From NCBI GenBank assembly GCA_024690825.1, contig JAILOK010000081.1, positions 1 through 39,653 of the forward strand: DNA of 39,653 nucleotides, given 5' to 3'. The notes under the pieces are model-generated. The model worked only from the letters and a program-made list of their open reading frames with translations, did no database searches and was not told where the DNA came from. Positions 31,963-39,653 of this stretch are shown piece by piece. Both the position numbers and the translations under genes were made by a program. Every line of letters begins with the position of its first letter. The stretch's first letter is position 1. This DNA is from Lachnospiraceae bacterium. GTDB taxonomy: Bacteria > Bacillota > Clostridia > Lachnospirales > Lachnospiraceae.

Positions 31963-32436
31963 TTATCTGATAATATCCACCACTTCCCCAATATACATGT
32001 CATGCAGATCATTGTCGGCATACAGGGTTTCCACAACATCCTTTGGCATATTCTCAGGGAGCAGACGCTGCCTGAAGAGTTTCCTGCAGACCAGCGTCAC
32101 TTCTGCCTCTTTGAATGTAACGGACTCTCCGGCCTTAACTGCAGTTAAGCCTGATCCCTTCATCTTGTCCATATCCCTGCCGGATCTGGAACCGAGAACA
32201 CCGAGTTCCTTTTTGTACCTGTCCGGATAAAAGCTGACGGTGAAGTGATCGTTGCTGTCCATGAAGTCATGTGTGTATCTGGACTCTCTGACATATACTG
32301 TTGCAACGGGTTTGTTCCAGATAGTGCCCAGCCCGCCCCAGCTGATCGTCATAGTATTAAAATGATCTTCTGTTCCGGCTGTGAGCAGCGCCCATTTCCT
32401 GTCAAACTGCGCAAAAATGTCTGTTGTAAGTTCCAT
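31963..32436 (-). CDS. flavin reductase-like / flavoredoxin-type FMN-binding protein
   Basis: A 157-residue split-barrel flavin protein. Family marks are KWALLTAGTEDHFNTMTISW, a GLGTIWNKPVATVYVRESRY strand-turn, and FTVSFYPDRYKKELGVLGS. Such proteins bind FMN and move electrons or reduce flavins. GGAGG seven bases before the ATG at 32436 decides the start. It lies 80 bp ahead of the metal-binding lipoprotein on the same strand and may share its transcript. In this context ferric reduction is imaginable, but nothing in the sequence proves it. Confidence 0.85.
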   Translation of the reverse strand: MELTTDIFAQFDRKWALLTAGTEDHFNTMTISWGGLGTIWNKPVATVYVRESRYTHDFMDSNDHFTVSFYPDRYKKELGVLGSRSGRDMDKMKGSGLTAVKAGESVTFKEAEVTLVCRKLFRQRLLPENMPKDVVETLYADNDLHDMYIGEVVDIIR

Positions 32437-32497
32437 GATCAAACCTCCTTTTTAAGATACTGTCCGCCATATTGCGTTCACGCTTACGGTTACCTCA

Positions 32498-35400
32498 CTA
32501 CCAACCGAGCACCAGACTATTTGAGGGCTGGGGATTGATCTTGAATTTGAATTTCCTTAAACCGCCGAAATCGTATTTGCCCTTGCCGTCTTTTTTAAGC
32601 CGGACAGTCACGTACGCAGCAGATCCGACATTTATGTTATTTTCATATCCCACTTCATAGCTTGCGCCGGCGTTTTCAACCGGCTTGCCGTTTACTATCA
32701 GATCCACGCCTTCAACCGTAAGGCTTTTTATCTGAGGCTCAAGTGCTTTTCCGTTAAATACGACAATTCCGGTACTGCCATTATTATTTAATGTAAACGG
32801 ACGGTAGGCTGTTTCTCCGTTTTCACTCACATAGGCTGCCTTATCGTCAAACACCAGTTTCCAATTTGAGGCTTTTTTTGAATAGATATCAAATTCAGCC
32901 TCCGGAACACGGATCGGAGCATTCTCAAAGCTGAAATTCTTATTTTTCCCATCATACAGCTCAATAAAGTTTTTGCCGCCTGAGCTTACTTCTCCGAATC
33001 CGAAATCGCTTGTTCCCAGCTTTTCTCCCAGTTTCCCTTCTTCCGTTGCCTGATAGATCCGTACTGTCGTTTTTCCGATCTTTACATATCTGTCGTCTGC
33101 CACTACAAAGAGATCTCCGGCATATTTCCCGGGATTTCCTCCGTTTGCCGCTACAAGGGCGTCATAGTCATAGAGGGAATGGATCATCTCCCCTTTTACC
33201 TTCCTTGTATCTATCCGGAATTTTGCCGTAGGCGCACTGCTTCCCGTAAAGTAATAACCTGTCCGGGATGAAGGCGATATTTTGACCTTTCCATCTCCGG
33301 TTTTTTTATTTCCGTTATTATAAGTAAGTGTGAAGAATCTCTCATTTTCGGGATGATCCGGTCCTTTGTACACAGCATAGTCATACTGTGTTACCGCATG
33401 TACGGTTTTTCCGGTCCTTGAGGGATCCTCGTCGTTATATGCGACCTTTACTTCATGTCCATCCGGCAGAGAAAGATAAAACTTTGTCTCTGATCCGTTT
33501 ACGTTCACATAGCATGCGTCATAGGAAATGGCCTTTTGTAATACGCTTTTAGTGAGCTTAATTCCCTTCACTTCGTAGGACAGAAGGAGTATGCTTCCCG
33601 CATAATTTCCCCTTCCGATAACCGGCACTTCATAGGTTCCCGGCCTGCTGTTTCCGTAGTTTTTGTTATTGTCCATTCTTTCTGCGGCGCTTGAAGCGTT
33701 AAACGCATATTCCCATTTGTGTTCATTGATCTGCCGTCCCTTTTCGGGATAGGCCATGGCAGTCGTCGTTCCGTATTTAAGCCAGCCGTTTTCATCAATA
33801 TACTCCGCGCGTTCTCCGAGCAGAGCTTTTGCCTTGACAAAATTAAACAAAGGCTCATCAAGATATATGGTCCCGGGAAGAGCGATGTAGTCCTCTCCCT
33901 CTTTATATTTGCCCGACCCCTTCTTCTCTATCCTGATATTGTTTATTTCCTTTCCTGAAAATTCGGGTTTTGACGGTTCGGTCTTTATCTGTAAATAGCT
34001 TTTACTTAATTTAGCGCCCTTAACAGTTCCATCGATCGTGAAATCATCAATGAATATCTTACCTTCTGCTTCAGCTGTTTTGATCGAAGGGCCGGGAACT
34101 ATCCTGATGTTATAGGTTCCGGGAGTTGCAGCAAGATCCTTCCTCACTTTCACCCCGTCACCCATAGCAGCGGAATCGCTTTTCGTCGAAATGACAGCTG
34201 TAAAATCCGTGCCGTATGTCAGTTTCTTTTTATCAAGCTTTGTACCGGCCCGAACATTAAAATTACCGGTAACAGCATCAGAAGAGACCCCTTCCGGTCT
34301 GAATTTTACATTTTTGGCTTTCCATTTTAATTCGGATAAAAGCTTTACATTATAATCAACGAGCGTTAACGGATATACCACGGATCCGAAGTAATTTCCC
34401 TTTCCTTTTATCATAATGGCATATCCTTCTCCGGGTTCGGGAACGGTTTTTTTGATGTCCTTGCCCGAGGCCAGAACCTTGTACGTACTTATATCAGCGG
34501 TGGGATACACATTGTTGGTCCTTATCAGAAGCTCTTCATATTGACTCGATTTCAAAGTAAGCTTCTTTTCCTTGGTAAGACCCCAGACACCGCCGTTTTT
34601 CTGCATAAGGATCTGGTGGTCCACTATCTTGAACTTGTATGAATTCATCTTTTGACCTTTTTTAAGCTTCAGAAAATTATATCTGTTATCGCTTAAAGCC
34701 TTGAGATTCGACGCATCCGTTTCTATATATCCGTCGACAGTTTCATCGAGGGATCTTGGAAGGATGTCAAAGTACACCGTGGTTGCCAGTCCCTTGTAAT
34801 CATTCTTACCCTTGATCGATATTAACGGACGGTTTTTACCTTTGAAGAGCTGGGTTATGGCACCCGTATCGGAAAGATTGCTGCTTGCCGAGCTGCTCTT
34901 ATCATAGGCAACGGAGGCATTTACGTTATTTTTTACTGTCAGGGTATAATCCGTGCCGTACACAAGCTCACGGTCTCTTACTTCATCAAAAATCTTCAGC
35001 TCGATATCCTTTTTCTGCGATGACGCATCCTTGTAGCCGTCAACATTCGGGGCATGTTTGTTTCCGTCGTATTTTACGGCAGGAATGCTTTCAATGTATA
35101 CATTTTCAGTCGTATAGGCCTTTACGATGGCTTGGAAGTAAAGATCCCCGGGTGCGAAATCAACGCCTTTGGACAGCTCGGCTACACTGAACTCCACATC
35201 GTCCTTTTCGTTCTTCCTGCCGCCGAATCTTGGTACCTTTTCCGTATCGTTTGCTCTGTACGCGATATAGTGATCCACCATGTCCCTGCCTTCACCTATT
35301 GCGCCGTTAAAGTCAGTGCTGTTTTGGAGTTCTTTCGGAAGTCTCCAGGTGATCTTTTCGGCATCGCCTGCAGGATAGATTACATCAGCCATATATACCG

Positions 35401-38398
35401 TTTTGTTTCCGGCTTTGACATTTTGTCCACCGTATTCAAGGGTGAAATAGGCGTAGTAGGCAGGCTCCACTATGAACCATCCGCAAGCCTTCTGTACTTC
35501 AAAGTTTTTGGGATCATTGAGTACAACATCGTTTAAGGGCACCAGATTTGCCGATGCTACAGTGATATCTACATATCCCATGTCATAAACGGCGTCTTTG
35601 TTCAAAGACTGGGCGATCGCGGGAGCCTGGCTGCTGTAGGGATGATCTTCAACGGGAATAACCGTGGCCTTTGCCTTTCCTCCGGCAGGTGTATTTTCGG
35701 GAAGGATATTCCTCTTTGTGCCGAAGGGCTTTGCCGTGCTTTCATATCCGCTTTCATTACCGTTCACATATATCCTGACGGGTCTCTTTTTCAGGGTCAC
35801 AAGCTTTGAGACCACTTCGTATGAGGTTGTCCCGGTTTCGGCGGTATCTATCTTACTCTTGTCCACAAGTACCTGTACATAAAATTCGGTCCCGGCATCC
35901 TGCTTCTGGATATCGTCTATACGTAAGGCTTCCGGGTTTTCGGATATCTTTTTTCCGTCGGGGGAGATGGCGTCCTTTTTATACAGAGTGACTTTATAAT
36001 CATTGTTCTTAACGCCTCTTAACACGCCCGTTCCGTTGTTGTAGCTTACGGTGAAGTTCTTTTTGATCGAGTTAAGATCTTCCCCGTAGTATACATTTGC
36101 GGTATTCATCACAAAATCGTCGGGGGTTACTTCACCAAATACTGAAAGCTTTCCTTTTTCAAGGCTGTCAACGACATATATCGCATCGCCTCTCTCCCTT
36201 CCTGCGGGAAAGACCGTATTGGGGGAGATTGAAAATTCCTTTATCCCTGCGCTGTTGAAGGACACCCTGCTTTCAGGAATAAATACCGGATCGTTTCCTA
36301 TCCTGAATAACAGCTCGTGAACATTAAAGTACTCCTCTGCGCATTCGATGTCCTCACCGGTTATCTTATTTGTAAATCTAAGGGGAGTACCTGTCCCGTC
36401 AAGCTCGACATTGTAGTTAAGAATCCTGTTTATGGGTGCCTTCCTGGGCTGAGGCGTGACTTTAACCGGCGCCGGAGAAACATTGATCGTTATCGTGTTT
36501 GCCGAAAGCTGAGGATAAGGTGAACCGGCCTCAGGGATAAATACGGCTTTTACGGTATAACCGTTATCCGAGACCATATCTGTGAGCCTTTGTCCATCCT
36601 CTTCCCATCCATTTGAGAAGAAGGCGGGTGCTTTATCCCCCACAAGGCTTTCGATATATCCTTGAAAATCTCCGTTTATGGCATTTGCAAAATTCGTATC
36701 CATACCGGTGCTCCACACGCCCGGCTTAAATACATATACATTGATACAGCCGACCCTGTGGTTGCTGTCGTTTGGATCAAAGACCGTGATCCTGTCCCGG
36801 CCATTGTTCCTTTCCTCTTTTACGGTATAGCCCGTATCGCCCATGGCAAAGGATATGATGCCCGCTGCCACGGCATCGTGCTTTAAACTGTCCTGTCCGC
36901 CGTAATAGATCGTTCCGTTATTTGAAGCCGCGGCAAGCTTCTGCTCCTTCTTCGTCTTAAAGCTCCCCACCCTCTTTGCGGAGGAGAAGTACTTTTCTCC
37001 CATGTCATCGCCGCTTACGCAAAATACATAATACAAGGTCTCGCCCTTTACCGGAGAGCCGCCTATCATATGGTCGGAATTAAGGACGAAGCGTGGATCA
37101 TCATCCGGCACCTTACTTGCATTCCTGAAATCTACAAATTTATCCGGACCGGGTTCCGTTGCGTCCGTTGAAATGGCATAAAGGGTTTTTCCCTCATCAA
37201 AACCTTTCGGAGCCTTAAAGACCGCGCGGTCCGGTCCGATATTTGAATCAAAGAAGGTAAGGTTTCCTGCGTTATTTACATAGCGTTCCTTTATCCTGGT
37301 GTACTTTACAGCACCCGAAAAATCGGGATCGGAGGCGCAGAACACGGTGGCTCCGTAATGAACGGGGTCGCTTTCCGTTGTCTTTGTCAGATCTATGGCT
37401 TTTCCCACTTCAAGCTTTTCGGGTCCCGACATGCCGTCATTTACGACATAATAATCCATCAGATCACCCATCGGGATAAAGGTATTATTACCGGTATCCT
37501 GGACTAGGGTATCATTATTTTCAGCTGCCACATAAACCTTTATGCCTGTGCCAAGGGAAAGTCCCGTCACGGCTTCGTCGCTGCCGTATACGGATGAGTG
37601 ATACCTTCCGGCATTTTCACTTATGAGCAGACCGGAGTTTTTTTCACCGTCTTGGGGTTCATTCGCACTGAGGCTTAAGGTATTTTCTTTAAGAGTAAAT
37701 TCCGAGCCGGCAACGCCCTGTTTGAACAGCACGGTACCGGATCCTTCGAGAGCCATGCTGTGCTTTCCGGTGTTATCAAAGACAACGGTACTGTTTTCGG
37801 GAACACAAAAATCAACCTCCCGTATATCATCTTCAACATCATATCCGACAAGGACTGTTCCCTCAGACACAGTGACCTTATAAATCCCGTCATAGGAAAT
37901 GATGCTTCCGCTTGCAGTTTTTCCTTCATGCGGGGATATCTTCATTCCGCTTACCGTAATATAATTGCTAAAGTCCTCAGGCCATTCAAAATAAATGTTT
38001 TTTCCGTCAACAGATCCGCTGTCCTGCGGAGTAAGTCCTTCTTCAGGAGTCTCTCCGGCTGCTTCTTCCGGAATAACGGCGTCGGATACAGCATCTGCAT
38101 CCGGAACGCTTTCTTCAGACACGCCCGAAGCGGGCTCTGTGTTTTCCGTATTTTCGGCATTTTGCGAAGGTTCTTCAGGATCCTGCTTGACCGCATCCTG
38201 CGAAGCCTCTGCGGGATCCTGCTCTTGTATATCTGCATCCTGAACAGGAGCGGGCTCTTGTTCAACTTCGGCTTCTACGGGAGCGGATCCTCCGCTTATG
38301 GTATCCGCAAAGGCGCCGGTATTCATCGTAAATACCATAGCCAGTGCAAGAACCAGGGACAAAACCTTTTTCCACTGTCTCTTTCTCATTTTTTTCAT
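32498..38398 (-). CDS. very large secreted repeat protein (1966 residues)
   Basis: A Sec signal peptide (KKVLSLVLALAMVFTMNTG, cut near ADT) is followed by a Glu/Asp/Pro/Gln/Ala-rich linker to about residue 127. The rest is a long series of beta-rich modules. Recurring pieces are Y-G-T-D-[YF]-T (about residues 1148 and 1393) and G-[KR]-[GN]-[ND]-Y-x-G followed by a strand (about 1199, 1333, 1596), like Ig-like modules of clostridial surface proteins. No LPxTG motif, SLH domain or terminal membrane anchor is seen; it ends PSNSLVLGW. It may be released, or bound by an unrecognised module. GGAAGGGGAA precedes the ATG. Function is unknown; adhesion or a surface-layer role is inference. Confidence 0.85.
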   Translation of the reverse strand: MKKMRKRQWKKVLSLVLALAMVFTMNTGAFADTISGGSAPVEAEVEQEPAPVQDADIQEQDPAEASQDAVKQDPEEPSQNAENTENTEPASGVSEESVPDADAVSDAVIPEEAAGETPEEGLTPQDSGSVDGKNIYFEWPEDFSNYITVSGMKISPHEGKTASGSIISYDGIYKVTVSEGTVLVGYDVEDDIREVDFCVPENSTVVFDNTGKHSMALEGSGTVLFKQGVAGSEFTLKENTLSLSANEPQDGEKNSGLLISENAGRYHSSVYGSDEAVTGLSLGTGIKVYVAAENNDTLVQDTGNNTFIPMGDLMDYYVVNDGMSGPEKLEVGKAIDLTKTTESDPVHYGATVFCASDPDFSGAVKYTRIKERYVNNAGNLTFFDSNIGPDRAVFKAPKGFDEGKTLYAISTDATEPGPDKFVDFRNASKVPDDDPRFVLNSDHMIGGSPVKGETLYYVFCVSGDDMGEKYFSSAKRVGSFKTKKEQKLAAASNNGTIYYGGQDSLKHDAVAAGIISFAMGDTGYTVKEERNNGRDRITVFDPNDSNHRVGCINVYVFKPGVWSTGMDTNFANAINGDFQGYIESLVGDKAPAFFSNGWEEDGQRLTDMVSDNGYTVKAVFIPEAGSPYPQLSANTITINVSPAPVKVTPQPRKAPINRILNYNVELDGTGTPLRFTNKITGEDIECAEEYFNVHELLFRIGNDPVFIPESRVSFNSAGIKEFSISPNTVFPAGRERGDAIYVVDSLEKGKLSVFGEVTPDDFVMNTANVYYGEDLNSIKKNFTVSYNNGTGVLRGVKNNDYKVTLYKKDAISPDGKKISENPEALRIDDIQKQDAGTEFYVQVLVDKSKIDTAETGTTSYEVVSKLVTLKKRPVRIYVNGNESGYESTAKPFGTKRNILPENTPAGGKAKATVIPVEDHPYSSQAPAIAQSLNKDAVYDMGYVDITVASANLVPLNDVVLNDPKNFEVQKACGWFIVEPAYYAYFTLEYGGQNVKAGNKTVYMADVIYPAGDAEKITWRLPKELQNSTDFNGAIGEGRDMVDHYIAYRANDTEKVPRFGGRKNEKDDVEFSVAELSKGVDFAPGDLYFQAIVKAYTTENVYIESIPAVKYDGNKHAPNVDGYKDASSQKKDIELKIFDEVRDRELVYGTDYTLTVKNNVNASVAYDKSSSASSNLSDTGAITQLFKGKNRPLISIKGKNDYKGLATTVYFDILPRSLDETVDGYIETDASNLKALSDNRYNFLKLKKGQKMNSYKFKIVDHQILMQKNGGVWGLTKEKKLTLKSSQYEELLIRTNNVYPTADISTYKVLASGKDIKKTVPEPGEGYAIMIKGKGNYFGSVVYPLTLVDYNVKLLSELKWKAKNVKFRPEGVSSDAVTGNFNVRAGTKLDKKKLTYGTDFTAVISTKSDSAAMGDGVKVRKDLAATPGTYNIRIVPGPSIKTAEAEGKIFIDDFTIDGTVKGAKLSKSYLQIKTEPSKPEFSGKEINNIRIEKKGSGKYKEGEDYIALPGTIYLDEPLFNFVKAKALLGERAEYIDENGWLKYGTTTAMAYPEKGRQINEHKWEYAFNASSAAERMDNNKNYGNSRPGTYEVPVIGRGNYAGSILLLSYEVKGIKLTKSVLQKAISYDACYVNVNGSETKFYLSLPDGHEVKVAYNDEDPSRTGKTVHAVTQYDYAVYKGPDHPENERFFTLTYNNGNKKTGDGKVKISPSSRTGYYFTGSSAPTAKFRIDTRKVKGEMIHSLYDYDALVAANGGNPGKYAGDLFVVADDRYVKIGKTTVRIYQATEEGKLGEKLGTSDFGFGEVSSGGKNFIELYDGKNKNFSFENAPIRVPEAEFDIYSKKASNWKLVFDDKAAYVSENGETAYRPFTLNNNGSTGIVVFNGKALEPQIKSLTVEGVDLIVNGKPVENAGASYEVGYENNINVGSAAYVTVRLKKDGKGKYDFGGLRKFKFKINPQPSNSLVLGW

Positions 38399-38536
38399 AA
38401 CTTCCCCTTCCTTTCTGATCCATGGGACTGTATCATCGTAAATCCCTGTTTTAACATATATTTTTTTCCTTATTCTCCCGTCAGCAGGCAGGCCGCCTCG
38501 ACATTGTTTCCTGTGGGTAAAAATTTCGTTATTGAA

Positions 38537-39653
38537 TCAATCAAACATTTTTTGATCAAGAATAAAATCTATGATATCCACGTGTTTTATTCCATTTCTT
38601 TTTTGTAACAGATCTCTTCGTGTAACCAGATATTTCGGATAACCGTCTGCTATACTTTCGAGAGGCCTGTATTCTCTGTCTTCTGTATTTTTGCTATCCA
38701 TGATCGTTAATGCCACTTGTACATAAGCATATTCATTCTGTATACTACGCAGTACAAAATCACATTCCAGATTACCGATTCTTCCGACGCTCACCTTGTA
38801 TCCCATTGACCTTGCATATTGATAAACCACGTTTTCAAGCACTGGCCCATAATTTATCCTGTTGTCCGTGTTGGTTGAAAAGTAAATACCCAGGTCGGCC
38901 AGATAATACTTCTTTTCATTCTTCATAGAACTTCTGGATTTCATGTCAAAACGCGTGCATTCACTGATGATCCTGGCATCAGACAGAGCCTGTATATATC
39001 TGGTGATCGTAGGACGAGTAATCACTATCCCTGTTTTCTTGAGATCATCGCATATATTACTGATGCTGACAGTTGAACCAAAATTATTTATCACATAATT
39101 TCTTACAATGTTGAAAGCCTCAACATTCTTGATCTTAACCCGCCCTTTTATGTCCTTATTGAATATGTCGTCAAGAACTGTTTTTACATATAACTGCTTT
39201 TCATACAGTTCATCATAGAATAGCGCTTTAGGAAAACCACCGCCAATCAGATATGAGTCAAATTCCCTCAGCATATCTGTGTCGATCATCTTTCCATAAA
39301 ATGCTTTCATTTCTTCATACTCATCAAACCCAAGCGTCTGAATCTCAAATTCCAGATATCGACCCGTAAGCTTGGTCGCTAATTCACCGCTTAACAGGTA
39401 AGAGTTAGATCCTGTGATGAAAATAGAATAATCCTCTTCCAGCCTAAGCGCTTCCAATACCGGCTCAAAACCTTCAACATTCTGTATTTCATCAACAAAT
39501 ACATACTTGATTCCATCGGGACGTTCACCATCAAACAGTAATTCTTCCAATACTTCAGGAGTTTTAATGTTTTTATAGCCATATTTGTCAAGGTTATAAA
39601 ACAGTATATTCTTTTCACTCACACCGCTTTCCATCAGTTCTTCTGCAACAGTT
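38537..39653 (-). CDS. AAA-type ATPase with DUF4143 domain, 5'-partial at window edge
   Basis: The frame is open to the last base, so the N-terminus with Walker A lies outside. The visible part has Walker B YVFVDEIQNVEGFEPVLE, a sensor-1-like FITGSNSYLLSGELATKLTG, then EFEIQTLGFDEYEE. A winged helix follows (SISNICDDLKKTGIVITRPT) and a DUF4143 end with a nuclease-like G-x-L-E-C-D-F-V-L. This family (about 400 residues when complete) is common in anaerobes. Its role is poorly known, with suggested links to mobile or defence-like functions. It is separated from the large secreted protein by 138 bp with no clear promoter. Confidence 0.88.
   Translation of the reverse strand, partial: TVAEELMESGVSEKNILFYNLDKYGYKNIKTPEVLEELLFDGERPDGIKYVFVDEIQNVEGFEPVLEALRLEEDYSIFITGSNSYLLSGELATKLTGRYLEFEIQTLGFDEYEEMKAFYGKMIDTDMLREFDSYLIGGGFPKALFYDELYEKQLYVKTVLDDIFNKDIKGRVKIKNVEAFNIVRNYVINNFGSTVSISNICDDLKKTGIVITRPTITRYIQALSDARIISECTRFDMKSRSSMKNEKKYYLADLGIYFSTNTDNRINYGPVLENVVYQYARSMGYKVSVGRIGNLECDFVLRSIQNEYAYVQVALTIMDSKNTEDREYRPLESIADGYPKYLVTRRDLLQKRNGIKHVDIIDFILDQKMFD

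Noticed and set aside
37760-38608. 282-residue plus-strand frame opposite the large secreted protein
   Set aside because: It is a shadow of the signal peptide and linker region, with no family resemblance or ribosome site.

Overview
The window looks like a chromosomal stretch of an anaerobic, low-to-mid GC Clostridia, most likely Lachnospiraceae. The reasons are strong GGAGG ribosome sites, the dense feo cluster with a FeoB-associated Cys-rich peptide, FeoC, DUF6110 and ATC-hydrolase-like proteins, and a Lachnospiraceae-style secreted repeat protein. No rRNA, tRNA, CRISPR array, phage gene or insertion sequence was seen. Nearly all genes are on the minus strand, so transcription runs from high to low coordinates. 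No gene-free gap exceeds about 220 bp.

Layout. 1-1420: a partial membrane protein (+) and a convergent toxin-antitoxin pair. 1641-4060: MATE efflux protein followed by an AraC-type regulator. 4133-7639: heterodimeric ABC transporter pair 1. 7683-8390: autoregulated TetR gene. 8414-12148: an operon of methyltransferase, ATC-hydrolase-like protein, alpha/beta hydrolase and GNAT-methyltransferase fusion, ending in a truncated GNAT copy. 12165-15720: ABC pair 2. 15773-16455: a second toxin-antitoxin pair. 16482-18448: LCM-type methyltransferase, isoprenylcysteine-methyltransferase-like protein and a membrane protein. 18515-19599: OhrR-like MarR regulator with glutathione peroxidase. 19720-30282: an iron/manganese cluster with three FeoA, two very different FeoB, FeoC, a DtxR-family regulator, an HMA protein, an MBL-methyltransferase fusion, DUF6110 and a P1B-type ATPase. 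30323-32436: orphan ZnuA-like lipoprotein and flavin-reductase-like protein. 32498-38398: a 1966-residue secreted protein. 38537-39653: DUF4143-type ATPase, cut by the window edge.

The main discovery is a repeated inverted repeat, GTTAG-N6-CTAAC. Eight exact and two one-mismatch copies lie in the promoter regions of seven transcription units: MATE/AraC, ABC pair 1, the methyltransferase/ATC-hydrolase operon, ABC pair 2, the LCM/ICMT operon, DUF6110/P-ATPase, and the feo operon. In five of them the box sits 8-9 bp downstream of a recognisable -10. Two promoters (feo and the methyltransferase operon) carry one box in the 17-bp spacer and another just after the -10. TTAG-N6-CTAA is exactly contained, twice, in the classical DtxR/IdeR box, and the feo operon encodes a DtxR/MntR-type protein. 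I infer one metal-responsive regulon joining Feo uptake to two ABC heterodimers and a set of small-molecule tailoring enzymes. This may be a metallophore uptake, release or modification system; the function is a hypothesis, while the shared operator is directly visible.
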